DNA of 64,000 nt from Lentzea terrae (lineage in GTDB: Bacteria > Actinomycetota > Actinomycetes > Mycobacteriales > Pseudonocardiaceae), in the NCBI RefSeq assembly GCF_003265345.1, contig NZ_QFWW01000026.1, positions 248,001 through 312,000 of the forward strand, written 5' to 3'. The translations under genes were made by a program, and so were the position numbers. Of the stretch, positions 10,319-18,140 are shown piece by piece (the first letter of the stretch is position 1; each line of letters begins with the position of its first letter). The notes below the pieces were generated by a model that saw nothing but the letters and a program-made list of their open reading frames with translations, ran no database searches and had not been told where the DNA came from.

Positions 10319-10354
10319 ACTGTTCCATGTGGACGATCAACCAAGTGGAACAGT
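10319..10354. repeat. 9-bp inverted repeat upstream of membrane protein
   Basis: ACTGTTCCA (10319-10327) and TGGAACAGT (10346-10354) form a perfect inverted repeat around an 18-nt centre, 27 nt before ATG 10381 and 34 nt after the tricorn stop. It could be an operator for the downstream gene or the tricorn terminator; there is no T-run. Confidence 0.5.
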
Positions 10355-10380
10355 CGTCACCGTTCGGGGGTGTGTCCCAG

Positions 10381-11106
10381 ATGAGTCACCGTGAAGAGCC
10401 GCGCAGCGGTCGCGGATGCTTCGGAGCCGTGGTCGTCGTGCCGTTTCTGGCACTGGGCGGCATGTTCGCGCTGATCGCGCTCACCGGGTCACCCGATGAG
10501 GCGCCACTGGCCGCGCCGCCGCCCGCGCGGCCCACATCGCAGTGGTGGACCGAGCCGTTCGAGACCGGGACTTCGCTGTCCACCGTCACCGAGACCGTTG
10601 TGGTGGAGGGAGCGGCGCGGGAGGTTCGGGCGGCTCGGATGGCGACGCAGACTCGGGTTGCGGTGTCCACTGTCACCGAGACCGTTCGAGCTACCGGGGC
10701 CAAGTCTGCTGCTACCGGGCGAAATGAGCCGCCGGCGGGGCCCGAGGAGGAAGAGTCGACCGAGACCTTGCCGTCCTCTTCGGACACTTCTTCGCCGGTG
10801 GTGTCGTCCACTTCTTCTGTCGTGCCTGCGCCTCCGGTGTTGGAGACGCCTTCTTCTGGGCCTGCTGACCCGGTTACCACCACGCCTTCCACGCCTCGGT
10901 CTGAGGAGCCGGTTCCGCCGGTTGTGCCTACTACGCCTACCGAGCCTCCTTGTGAGCGTGGGGAACCGGTGCCTTCGGTTCCGGAAGAGCCTGGTGCGCC
11001 TGAGGAACCTCCTGCCGAGGTTTCGGTCGGCGTCGGCTTGGAGTTGCCACTGCCTTCCCCTGCTGAGGAATCGTCCACGTCCTCCGCGCCCTTGGCAGGG
11101 GTCTGA
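10381..11106 (+). CDS. Membrane-anchored Ser/Thr/Pro-rich surface protein
   Basis: 241 residues from ATG 10381; an earlier GTG at 10312 would place the inverted repeat inside the gene and is not favoured. A short basic cytoplasmic head is followed by one membrane segment (GAVVVVPFLALGGMFALIALTG) and about 195 residues of low-complexity Ser/Thr/Pro/Glu-rich sequence (SSSDTSSPVVSSTSSVV, VPTTPTEPPCERGEPVP), expected outside the cell, probably extended and possibly glycosylated. No catalytic domain. The antisense frame is also open over its length but lacks membrane or domain features. Function unknown; a cell-wall spacer or stalk is only a guess. Confidence 0.75.
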   Translation: MSHREEPRSGRGCFGAVVVVPFLALGGMFALIALTGSPDEAPLAAPPPARPTSQWWTEPFETGTSLSTVTETVVVEGAAREVRAARMATQTRVAVSTVTETVRATGAKSAATGRNEPPAGPEEEESTETLPSSSDTSSPVVSSTSSVVPAPPVLETPSSGPADPVTTTPSTPRSEEPVPPVVPTTPTEPPCERGEPVPSVPEEPGAPEEPPAEVSVGVGLELPLPSPAEESSTSSAPLAGV

Positions 11107-11114
11107 GAGAGGGG

Positions 11115-11142
11115 GTTGGGGCTCATTCCGCCGGGCCCCAAC
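11115..11142 (+). terminator. Hairpin after surface protein gene
   Basis: GTTGGGGC (11115-11122) pairs perfectly with GCCCCAAC (11135-11142), followed by TTCCTTC. It begins 9 nt after the stop codon. Confidence 0.65.
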
Positions 11143-11256
11143 TTCCTTCAGGCTCGAGAACGCACAGATTGTGTTGTGCAGTGCGGGGTTGGGTGTTGCC
11201 CCTGTGCCGGTTTGTCTCGACTGACCGGCCCGCGTCCCCCAGGGTCACCCGGCCTG

Positions 11257-11283
11257 CGGGGCAGCGGTTCTTCCGCTGCCCCG
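11257..11283. terminator. Hairpin between convergent genes
   Basis: Perfect 11-bp stem CGGGGCAGCGG / CCGCTGCCCCG with TTCTT loop. On the plus strand TTTCTG follows. It lies just beyond the stop of the minus-strand transglycosylase, so it may serve both converging transcripts. Confidence 0.75.
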
Positions 11284-11291
11284 TTTCTGCG

Positions 11292-12110
11292 TTACTGGGT
11301 TGCGCTTGCCCGTGCGTAGGCGTCGGCCCCGCTGAACACGTTCTGGCCGTACTCCACCGAGTTGTTGTAGGTCATCACGGCGGACCACCAGCCCTGGCCC
11401 GTGCCCAGGTCCCGGGCTCCGCCTCCGCAGAGGTAGCGCGCTGCCGTCAGGGCGGCGTCGTCGATGTTCTGCGGGTCTGCGGGGAGGCCGTCGCCTACCG
11501 CGCGCTTGGCCCAGCGGTTCCACGTGCCGGGGATGAACTGCATCGGGCCCACTGCCCGGTCCCAGGTCGTGTCGCCGTCCAGGCGGCCGCCGTCGGTGTC
11601 GCGGATTGCTTTGACGCCGGGGGAGCCGTTCAGCGGGACGCCGATGATCGGGCGGGAGGGGAGGCCGTTCTCCTGCAGACGGGAGCCGTTGATGTTGCCG
11701 TGGCGGGACTCGACTCGGCCGATGCCTGCCAGGGTTGCCCAGGAGATGCGGCAGGCCGGGGCCTCGCGCTGCATGATCACGTCGGCTGAGGCGTAGGCGT
11801 GCAGTGCTCGTTGGGGGATGTCGGTCTTCGACGCCACTCGGGTGATCCAGTCGGCCAGCGGGTTCGCTGCGGCTGTGTCGTTGCCCGGGGCGGCGGCGCT
11901 GCCAGGGGGTGCGGCGCCTGGTTCGACGTCCTGGATCGGGACCAGGAACGGGGGCGGGCCCAGCGGGGCGGCGTCTTTGCGGTTCAGGGCGCCCAGGCCC
12001 CAGGCTGCCGCGGCCACCACGACGATCAACAGCAGCACCAGGACGATGCGGCCGATGATGTTGCCGTAGTTGGGGCGGCGGGCTGGGCCTTTCACGGGCG
12101 GCGGGACCAC
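11292..12110 (-). CDS. Membrane-anchored lytic murein transglycosylase (LpqU-like)
   Basis: 272 residues. Membrane segment near 20-42 (IGRIVLVLLLIVVVAAAAWGL), a linker rich in Ala/Pro, then an SLT/MltB-type domain: catalytic-region GIGRVESRHGNI, RDTDGGRLDGDTTWDRAVGP, MQFIPGTWNRWA and NIDDAALTAARYLC. These enzymes cleave peptidoglycan glycan strands leaving 1,6-anhydro-muramic ends, acting outside the membrane. In Mycobacterium the gene between mazG and eno is lpqU, a transglycosylase lipoprotein; this is the positional equivalent though inverted and lacking a lipobox. A second paralogue sits at 24852. Next minus-strand gene upstream is the TPR protein. Confidence 0.9.
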   Translation of the reverse strand: MVPPPVKGPARRPNYGNIIGRIVLVLLLIVVVAAAAWGLGALNRKDAAPLGPPPFLVPIQDVEPGAAPPGSAAAPGNDTAAANPLADWITRVASKTDIPQRALHAYASADVIMQREAPACRISWATLAGIGRVESRHGNINGSRLQENGLPSRPIIGVPLNGSPGVKAIRDTDGGRLDGDTTWDRAVGPMQFIPGTWNRWAKRAVGDGLPADPQNIDDAALTAARYLCGGGARDLGTGQGWWSAVMTYNNSVEYGQNVFSGADAYARASATQ

Positions 12111-12198
12111 GCGATCCAGGCTACGTGCTTCGGGACGGTCGCGGGGGGCTGCTTGCCGCGCGGATGCTGCGCTCTGTCCACTGAGGACGGAAAGATGG

Positions 12199-12570
12199 TC
12201 AATTTCCCAAGGCCAGGCGGGCTTTGACCTCGCCGAGCGCTTCCTGGTACTCCGGTGACGGGTTCATCGCCACCGCCATCCGCAGCTGGGCCAGCGCCTC
12301 GGGGAGGCGGCCCAGCCGTTGCAGGGTCTTGCCCAGCGCGAACCGGGCGTAGTGGTCGCTCGGGTCGAGGTCGAGGACCTTGCGGAACGCTTCCTCGGCC
12401 CGGTTGAGCTGCGCGGACCCGAGGTATGCCCGGCCGGCCAGCAGTTGCACCGACGGCGCCTCGCCGGCCTCGTCCAGCACCTGCTGCAGTTCACGGAGCG
12501 CGTCGAGAGGCCGACGCTGCGCGAGCAACGCCTCCGCCTTCCGGAACGCCTCGAAGGTGCTGTCCGTCAT
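12199..12570 (-). CDS. Small tetratricopeptide-repeat protein
   Basis: 123 residues from ATG 12570 (MTDSTFEAFRKAEALL); an in-frame upstream start would overlap the EamA gene and was rejected. The chain is three or so TPR-like helical hairpins: RRPLDALRELQQVLDEAGEA, AEEAFRKVLDLDPSDHYARF, GRLPEALAQLRMAVAMNPSP. TPR proteins bind partner proteins; no partner is evident here. It ends 88 nt before the transglycosylase start and starts 10 nt after the EamA stop, so the three may be cotranscribed. Confidence 0.85.
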   Translation of the reverse strand: MTDSTFEAFRKAEALLAQRRPLDALRELQQVLDEAGEAPSVQLLAGRAYLGSAQLNRAEEAFRKVLDLDPSDHYARFALGKTLQRLGRLPEALAQLRMAVAMNPSPEYQEALGEVKARLALGN

Positions 12571-12580
12571 TCGATCAACG

Positions 12581-13474
12581 TTACCTACCGCCGGCCGGTT
12601 CTTCGACTGCCGTCCGGGCGACAGAACTCGATGGGGTGGAGGTGCCGAGCCAGCACGCGCCGAATCCCAGCACCAGTCCGGCCACGACACCGGCCGTCGG
12701 CACCTGTCCCAGCAGCGGCCACGCGATCAACGCCGTCACCGACGGAACCACAGAGGACAGCGTCGTCATCGCCGCGGCGCCCCCGGTGCGGACGCCGACC
12801 AGGAACAGCGACGCGCCGCCCATCGAGTTCACCAGCACCAGGAAGGTGAGCGTCAGCCAGAACTGCCGCCAGTCCGTCACCCCGGCGTGCTCGGTCAGGG
12901 CGAGCAGGCCCACCACCGGCACCGAGACCGCGTGTTGGACGGCGTTGCCGCTGCGGAAGTCCGTGTCGCGGCAGAACTTCTGCTGGTAGACGCCGCCCGC
13001 GACGAAGCCGAGCATGCCCAGCACGGTGAAGACGGCACCGGACCCGAACGACCCCAGCCGGTTCCACAGCGCGGTCAGGACGGCGGCGATCCCGAGCATC
13101 AGGCCGGTGATCTGCCTGAGTCCAATTCGGACGTGGAAGATCTGGGCCGCGACCACGGCCGTCAGCACCGGCGTGCACGAGATGATCAACGCGGTGACTG
13201 ACGCCGGCACACCCATCCTCAGGCCGAGGTAGACGCCGGAGAACTGGCAGGCCTGCACGAGCAGTCCCGCCACGCAGGTGTGGATCAGCGGCCATCCACG
13301 CGGCCAGCGCGCGCTCGTGGTGAGGGCGACCAGGGCCATGAGCACGGCCGCCAGCGTGAAGCGGATGGTGGTCATCAGGAACGGCGGAGCCACGGCCACG
13401 GCGAGCGCCCCCACCGGGTAGCCGGAGGCCCAGACCAGCACCGTGCCAGCCGCGAAGCCGGGTTTGATCCGCAC
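12581..13474 (-). CDS. EamA/DMT-family transporter
   Basis: 297 residues from GTG 13474, preceded by CTGGAG at a short distance. About ten hydrophobic segments in two halves, typical of drug/metabolite transporters of the EamA family (first half begins FAAGTVLVWASGYPVGALAV; second half SFGSGAVFTVLGMLGFVAGG and NSMGGASLFLVGVRTGGAAA). Such carriers usually export amino acids or other small metabolites. It lies 28 nt after the aminotransferase gene, suggesting it exports a product related to that enzyme (inference). Confidence 0.88.
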   Translation of the reverse strand: MRIKPGFAAGTVLVWASGYPVGALAVAVAPPFLMTTIRFTLAAVLMALVALTTSARWPRGWPLIHTCVAGLLVQACQFSGVYLGLRMGVPASVTALIISCTPVLTAVVAAQIFHVRIGLRQITGLMLGIAAVLTALWNRLGSFGSGAVFTVLGMLGFVAGGVYQQKFCRDTDFRSGNAVQHAVSVPVVGLLALTEHAGVTDWRQFWLTLTFLVLVNSMGGASLFLVGVRTGGAAAMTTLSSVVPSVTALIAWPLLGQVPTAGVVAGLVLGFGACWLGTSTPSSSVARTAVEEPAGGR

Positions 13475-13502
13475 GGGCTCCAGAACTACCAGCAGGTCCG
13501 AC

Positions 13503-14636
13503 TCAGGACGAGGTTTTGTTCCACGCTGTGGCCATCCGCGTGACCGCCTCCGTGATGATCTCCGGCGAGGTCGCGAGGTTCATCCGCACGAACCCCTTGC
13601 CGCCGGTGCCGAACGGGATCCCGGAGTTGAGCGCGACCCGGCCCTGCTGCAGGAAGACCTCGCTCGGATCGTCGCCGAGCCCGAGCTCGCGGCAGTCCAG
13701 CCAGGCGAGGTACGTGCCCTGTCCCGGCCGGTACCGGACACCGGGCAGTTCGGCGGCCAGCAGGTCCTGGAGCAGGCGCCGGTTCTCGTCGAGCCCGGCG
13801 AGCAGGGCGTCGAGCCAGTCGCCGCCGTCTCGCAGCGCCGCCGTGTGCGCGAGGATGCCGACGTGGCTGGGCCCGTGGCTCACCTCCTCCGGCAGCCGCT
13901 TCAGGTCCTCGGCGGCGTCCGGCCCGGCGATCGCGAGCGCGGCCTTGAGCCCGGCGAGGTTCCAGGCTTTGGACGCCGACATCAACGACAGCCCGTCGCC
14001 CGCAACGCTCAGGTACGGCACGAACTTCGTGGCCGTGATCGGCGCGTGGATCTCATCCGCGACCACCCGGACGCCGTGCTCGCGCGCCACCTGCGCCACT
14101 TGCTCCAGTTCGGCTTCGGTGTGGACGGTGCCGGTCGGGTTGTGCGGGCTGCACAGCAGGTAGACCGATCCCCGGCCGGCTTGCACGAACGCCCTTTCGA
14201 GGTTGTCGAAGTCGATCCGGTGGTCGTCGCCGAGCGGCGCCTCGACCACGCGCCGTCCCATCGACCCGACGAAGTGGTAGAAGGGCGGGTACACCGGGCA
14301 GTTGACGACGACGGGCGCGTCCCGGTGCGAGACCAGCCGGAACATCTCGACGACGCCGAGCATCACGTCCGGCACGATCGCCGTGCGCTCCACTGCGAGC
14401 TCCCAGTCCCACCGCTGCTTCGCGAACGCCTGGAGCGCCTCGGCATAGCCCGTGCCCGCGGGATATCCGGTGTCGCCGCGCGCGACCGCGTCGGTGATGG
14501 CCCGCGCGACCGGCTCGGCCAGCAGGACGTCCATCTCGGCGACCCACACCGGCAGCACGTCCTCGGGGTAGTACCGCCACTTCATGCTCGTGCGCTGCCT
14601 GAGCTGGTCCAGGGTGAGCTGACGTAACGGGTTCAT
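13503..14636 (-). CDS. MalY/PatB-family PLP aminotransferase (cystathionine beta-lyase type)
   Basis: 377 residues from ATG 14636. Fold type I PLP enzyme: [17 protein letters not shown] near the N-terminus and [11 protein letters not shown] are typical of the MalY/PatB branch; [23 protein letters not shown] and the PLP lysine in [12 protein letters not shown] (about residue 225) complete the site. Family members cleave cystathionine or related C-S bonds. The gene is divergent from a broken Lrp regulator and upstream of an EamA exporter, a common amino-acid metabolism/export layout. A TAGGTT box ends 6 nt before the start codon, so the mRNA is probably leaderless. Confidence 0.9.
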   Translation of the reverse strand: MNPLRQLTLDQLRQRTSMKWRYYPEDVLPVWVAEMDVLLAEPVARAITDAVARGDTGYPAGTGYAEALQAFAKQRWDWELAVERTAIVPDVMLGVVEMFRLVSHRDAPVVVNCPVYPPFYHFVGSMGRRVVEAPLGDDHRIDFDNLERAFVQAGRGSVYLLCSPHNPTGTVHTEAELEQVAQVAREHGVRVVADEIHAPITATKFVPYLSVAGDGLSLMSASKAWNLAGLKAALAIAGPDAAEDLKRLPEEVSHGPSHVGILAHTAALRDGGDWLDALLAGLDENRRLLQDLLAAELPGVRYRPGQGTYLAWLDCRELGLGDDPSEVFLQQGRVALNSGIPFGTGGKGFVRMNLATSPEIITEAVTRMATAWNKTSS

Positions 14637-14642
14637 AGGGCA

Positions 14643-14652
14643 AACCTAGGCT
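14643..14652. promoter_or_regulatory. Overlapping divergent -10 boxes
   Basis: The palindrome CCTAGG (14645-14650) is the shared core of TAGGTT on the minus strand (14643-14648, 6 nt before the aminotransferase ATG) and TAGGCT on the plus strand (14647-14652, 5 nt before the Lrp remnant). The two promoters cannot be used at once, so a regulator here could switch between them. Confidence 0.45.
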
Positions 14653-14657
14653 TCCTC

Positions 14658-15075
14658 GTCCGCAAAATTCTTGCTGAAGTGCAGGCGGACGGCCGCCTGA
14701 TGATCACCGAGCTGGCCGACCGCGCGCAGCTGAGCGTCTCCTGCTGCCAGCGCCGCTTGCGTGATCCGCGGCTACCGCGCCGTGGTGGACGCCACCGCGA
14801 TCGGGTTCGGCTTCGAGGCCCTGGTGTTCGCCAAGCTGCGGATCGAGTCCATGGACGACTTCGACCAGGCCCTGGTGGAGGCGCCGAACATCGTGGAGGC
14901 GCAGCGGTTGTTCGGCAGCCCCGACTACCTGCTGCGGGTAGTCACCGCGGATCTCGCGTCGTACCGGCGGTTGTACGAGGACACGCTGGCGAAACTGCCT
15001 GGGGTGCGCGGGTTGACGTCGACGATCGTGATGAAGCAGGTGATCGAGCCGCGGCCGTTGCCGGCGCAGCTGTGA
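14658..15075 (+). pseudogene. Lrp/AsnC-family regulator, disrupted
   Basis: Two adjoining frames together spell an Lrp/AsnC protein. The first gives RKILAEVQADGR, ITELADRAQLSVSCCQRRLR, the helix-turn-helix, then runs into unrelated sequence. The second, from about 14768, gives VIRGYRAVVDATAIGFGFEA through to VMKQVIEPRPLPAQL, the ligand-binding RAM domain, ending at 15075. The usual linker between QRRL and GVIRGY is missing, so a deletion of roughly 15-20 nt that changes frame is inferred. There is also no normal start codon: the first in-frame one is GTG 14679, inside the first helix. Both lesions suggest loss of function of the divergent gene's regulator. Confidence 0.75.
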
Positions 15076-15078
15076 GAG

Positions 15079-15840
15079 CTACCAGCCGAGCGCCTCGCCG
15101 TACGCGTCTCGCACCAGTTCGAGGCACCACTCGGGGGTGGGAAGGTCGCGGGTCTGGTGCGCGAGCTGCGACTGCCACTCCAGTTTGACGGGCAGCGAGG
15201 CGAACTCGTACTTCTGCACTGAGACACCTGTCGCGTCGCGCACCAGTTCGGCTGCCTCTTGCGTCAAGGCGCCCAACTCGGCGAGGCGCGCGAGGTCGTA
15301 CAGGTCCCGAGCAGCGTGGCGGTCCGCCCAAGCGAGAGTCTTCATCGCTGCGAACGCCGGCAGCGTTGGGACTTTGAGCTCGACTTCCGACGTGATGTCG
15401 CTGTACCGGGTCTCGATCCGCGCCGTCTCCCACGGCCATCTTGCCCACTCGTCGTGATCGAGCAGTTGGACGCGCACGCGAAGATCCGCGGTTGTGACGA
15501 GCAGCCCGGGCTCGATCGCCGATCTCGTCGACCTCAGTGGAGGATCCCAGCTCGTTCCAGGGAACTCCCTGCGCAGCTGCCGTGGCAGCCGTTCGTCGAG
15601 CGCAGTGGCGACCGCAGCACGGTCAGGCGTCCACAGGTCGATGTCCTCTGACAATCTCCCGCCTGCCGCTGGGTTCGCCAGGTGCGTTCTGGCCAGGGCG
15701 GTGCCACCGACGAAGAGAACGTCGGGCGCTGTCCGGGGCAGGCTCGCGAGCACGTGACTGATCAGGTGATCCCTCCGAACCTGCTCCTCGGCGACCCCGA
15801 ACAGATCAGCGACGGCAACGAGCTCGTCGTGCTCAAGCAC
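15079..15840 (-). CDS. AbiEii-type nucleotidyltransferase toxin
   Basis: 253 residues. Contains the AbiEii/AbiGii signature: VLFVGGTALARTHL (about 42-55), RLSEDIDLW with the catalytic acid pair near 63-68, and the later KTLAWADRHAARDLYDLARL. AbiEii proteins are nucleotidyltransferase toxins of type IV toxin-antitoxin systems that can give abortive phage resistance. It overlaps the antitoxin gene by 8 nt, the antitoxin being first. It ends 4 nt from the end of the Lrp remnant. RNA target unknown. Confidence 0.88.
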   Translation of the reverse strand: MLEHDELVAVADLFGVAEEQVRRDHLISHVLASLPRTAPDVLFVGGTALARTHLANPAAGGRLSEDIDLWTPDRAAVATALDERLPRQLRREFPGTSWDPPLRSTRSAIEPGLLVTTADLRVRVQLLDHDEWARWPWETARIETRYSDITSEVELKVPTLPAFAAMKTLAWADRHAARDLYDLARLAELGALTQEAAELVRDATGVSVQKYEFASLPVKLEWQSQLAHQTRDLPTPEWCLELVRDAYGEALGW

Positions 15841-16468
15841 CTGCCGCCTCCTTCACCCGAGCCAACGCACCGGGCCTGCGTTGATCCTTTGCGAGTTCTT
15901 CCACGAGAGCCCAATCGATCTTGCGGGCGAGTGCTCGGACGACCGGCCGGATTTCAGCTTCGGTGAGGCCGCCGAGCTCGGGCCGTGCGGCGATGTCGAG
16001 CGCAGTTTGCTCAGCGGTGGTCATCCAACCCGTGGTGAGCTCGGTGTCCGCTCGCTCGAGGTCCAGCCGTCGCACGTCGCGCTTGACGAAAACGATCTCG
16101 CCGAGGTCGGTGCGCAGCGGTGGCCGTTGCTTGGGCACGGCCACGACTGCGGTTCCGATGGCGCGCGGCAGGGCGCCGTGCCGCCGTGCGGCTGTGATTC
16201 CCATCAGCGCCACTACGTCCTTCCCGTAGTCGGCTTGCGCCACGCCGAGTGCCGCTGCGGCGAGGTCTGGACGCCACCTCGGATCCCCGAACCGTTCGAG
16301 AGGAGCGAGCGCGTAGTAGCCGTGGCTGATGCGGCGGAGCACTGCCTGTTCGAGCAGACGCTCGAACTCCCCGCGAGGATGTGCGTAGACGTCGGCCGCG
16401 TCCCTTGGGCGCAGCACTTTGTTCGTTCGTCTGGCGAGTGCGGTCGGGATGGTCACGTGGCGTTTCAC
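15833..16468 (-). CDS. AbiEi-type antitoxin/transcriptional regulator
   Basis: 211 residues from GTG 16468, chosen because GGAGG lies 5 nt upstream (GGAGGTAATAGTG); ATG codons at 16501 and 16510 lack such a site. AbiEi antitoxins have an N-terminal winged helix that represses the operon and a C-terminal domain that counters the toxin. Here the N-terminal part reads VLRPRDAADVYAHPRGEFER and VLRRISHGYYALAPLERFGD, the rest KDVVALMGITAARRHGALPR and MTTAEQTALDIAARPELGG, matching this family. Operon with AbiEii; a 6-bp palindrome just upstream is a likely operator. Confidence 0.85.
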   Translation of the reverse strand: MKRHVTIPTALARRTNKVLRPRDAADVYAHPRGEFERLLEQAVLRRISHGYYALAPLERFGDPRWRPDLAAAALGVAQADYGKDVVALMGITAARRHGALPRAIGTAVVAVPKQRPPLRTDLGEIVFVKRDVRRLDLERADTELTTGWMTTAEQTALDIAARPELGGLTEAEIRPVVRALARKIDWALVEELAKDQRRPGALARVKEAAGA

Positions 16469-16478
16469 TATTACCTCC

Positions 16479-16495
16479 GTAGGCCAGAAGCCTAC
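16479..16495. promoter_or_regulatory. Candidate operator of the AbiE pair
   Basis: GTAGGC (16479-16484) and GCCTAC (16490-16495) flank CAGAA, directly upstream of the antitoxin ribosome-binding site. AbiEi proteins are known to bind inverted repeats in their own promoters; that this one does so is inference. Confidence 0.5.
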
Positions 16496-16551
16496 GTTCA
16501 TAGTACTCATTTCAGGGAAGCAGGGAATGCACGCGGGCGTTGTCCTGTTGC

Positions 16552-18090
16552 ATGAGCCTGCGCTTCTCACTGATGGGTCCGGTACGAGCCTGGCGACACG
16601 ACGAGGAGATCGAACTGGGGCCGCGCCAGCAGCGCGCGGTGCTGGCGGCGTTGCTGCTGAACAACGGCATCCGGCTGAGCAACGACCAGCTGATCGGCAT
16701 GGTCTGGGACGACCCGACGCCGAGCGCGGTCATGGCGCTGCGGACGTACATGTACAAGATCCGCAAAGCCCTGCCGGAGCTGGACCTGAAGTCCAAGGAC
16801 GGCGGCTACACGGTCCGGGCCGAGATCGTCGACGACTGCCGCGGCGAACCCTTGGAAGGGCTCCAAGGCGCCTACTTCGAGGCTCAGCGGGTCAGGCTCG
16901 CCGCGCACCGGCTCAAGGCCCGCGAGGACTGGCTGGAACGCGAGCTCGACACCCTTGAACTGCAGAAGCACGTCGCCTCCCACCCCCTCCGCGAACGGCC
17001 GCGCGCGCTGCTCATGCACGCCCTCTACCGCGACGGCAGGCAGGCCGAGGCGTTGGACCACTTCCACCAGGCGCGTGCCCTGCTGAACGAGGAGCTCGGC
17101 CTCGAACCGGGGCCAGAGCTGCGCGAGGTGCACGCGCAGATCCTCAGGGGCGACCTGCACCTGCCGCGCCGGCCAGAGCAGCTGCCGCCGGACCTCGCCG
17201 ACTTCACCGGACGTGCGCAGGAGATCGCGCAAGCGCTGCAGACGTTGCCGGGCACGGTCGGCATCACCGGCATGCACGGCAGCGGCAAGACCGCGCTGGC
17301 CACCCGGATCGGGCACCTCGTCAAGCACCGCTTCAAGGACGGGCAGATCTTCGTGCGCGGCAAGGACTTCGCGAACGACCTGCTGCGCGCGGTGGGGGTG
17401 GAGAACCCGACCGGTGACAAAGCCGCGCTGTGGCGGGAGAAGGCGCGCGGCAAGCGGTTCCTGGTCGTCGTGGACGACGTGCCGGACGCGGCCTCGATCG
17501 CGGATCTCGCGTCGCCCGGCTCCGCGCTGATCGTCACGAGTGTGCGCCGGCTCAACGAGCTGCCCGGCGTGACCTGGTTGAAGATCGCCGGGCTCACCGG
17601 TCAGGAGGCGCACGAGTTCTTCCGCAAGGTCCTCGACCCCGCCAGGATCGCAGCCGAGCCGCAGCAGGCGGAGGAGTTCCTCAACCGCATGTCGTACCTG
17701 CCGCACGCCGTCCGGGTGGTCGGCGGCAAGCTCTCCGCCCGCCCGCACTGGACCATCGGGATGGCCCTCGCCCAGATGCAACGGGACACCAAGCGCGACG
17801 GCGCCAACTCGTCCGACTGCCGGGCCGTGCTGGCACCGATGGTGAAGGTCGAGGGACAGCTCGCCGAAGAAGCACGGCACCTCCTGTTGTGCTTCGCCCA
17901 GCAGGACGCCGAGGTGATCGACGTGAGCGCGGCGGCGGAGATGTCCGGCCTTCCGGTCGGTGCGATCGAGGTCTTGCTGGAGTCGCTCGCCGACGTGCAC
18001 CTGATCGAACCGCTGGTGCTCGGCCGGTACCGGCTGCCGCGGTTCGTGCGGAGCTACTTCGGCTGGCGCACACCTGTGCTGACCAGCTGA
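16552..18090 (+). CDS. SARP/AfsR-type regulator with NB-ARC ATPase, without TPR tail
   Basis: 512 residues from ATG 16552 (MSLRFSLMGPVRAW); TTG 16540 is an alternative. Residues about 1-90 are the OmpR-like winged helix of SARPs (LGPRQQRAVLAALLLNNGIR, MALRTYMYKIRKAL); about 95-200 the bacterial transcriptional activator domain (HPLRERPRALLMHALYRDGR, LNEELGLEPGPELREVH); about 215-490 an NB-ARC ATPase with Walker A GMHGSGKTAL near 240, Walker B RFLVVVDDV near 302 and SALIVTSVRRL. Full-length AfsR has a further TPR region, absent here. SARPs activate secondary-metabolite genes, but no cluster is adjacent. It may act on the SDR genes that follow (inference). Confidence 0.88.
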   Translation: MSLRFSLMGPVRAWRHDEEIELGPRQQRAVLAALLLNNGIRLSNDQLIGMVWDDPTPSAVMALRTYMYKIRKALPELDLKSKDGGYTVRAEIVDDCRGEPLEGLQGAYFEAQRVRLAAHRLKAREDWLERELDTLELQKHVASHPLRERPRALLMHALYRDGRQAEALDHFHQARALLNEELGLEPGPELREVHAQILRGDLHLPRRPEQLPPDLADFTGRAQEIAQALQTLPGTVGITGMHGSGKTALATRIGHLVKHRFKDGQIFVRGKDFANDLLRAVGVENPTGDKAALWREKARGKRFLVVVDDVPDAASIADLASPGSALIVTSVRRLNELPGVTWLKIAGLTGQEAHEFFRKVLDPARIAAEPQQAEEFLNRMSYLPHAVRVVGGKLSARPHWTIGMALAQMQRDTKRDGANSSDCRAVLAPMVKVEGQLAEEARHLLLCFAQQDAEVIDVSAAAEMSGLPVGAIEVLLESLADVHLIEPLVLGRYRLPRFVRSYFGWRTPVLTS

Positions 18091-18140
18091 TTCATTTCGC
18101 GTTCACGGCCTGATGACGACGTGGCGGAACCGTCAACGCC

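Noticed and set aside
10386-11141. 251-codon Gly/Ser-rich frame on the minus strand
   Set aside because: Opposite the membrane-anchored protein; lacks a membrane segment or signal and runs through a hairpin.
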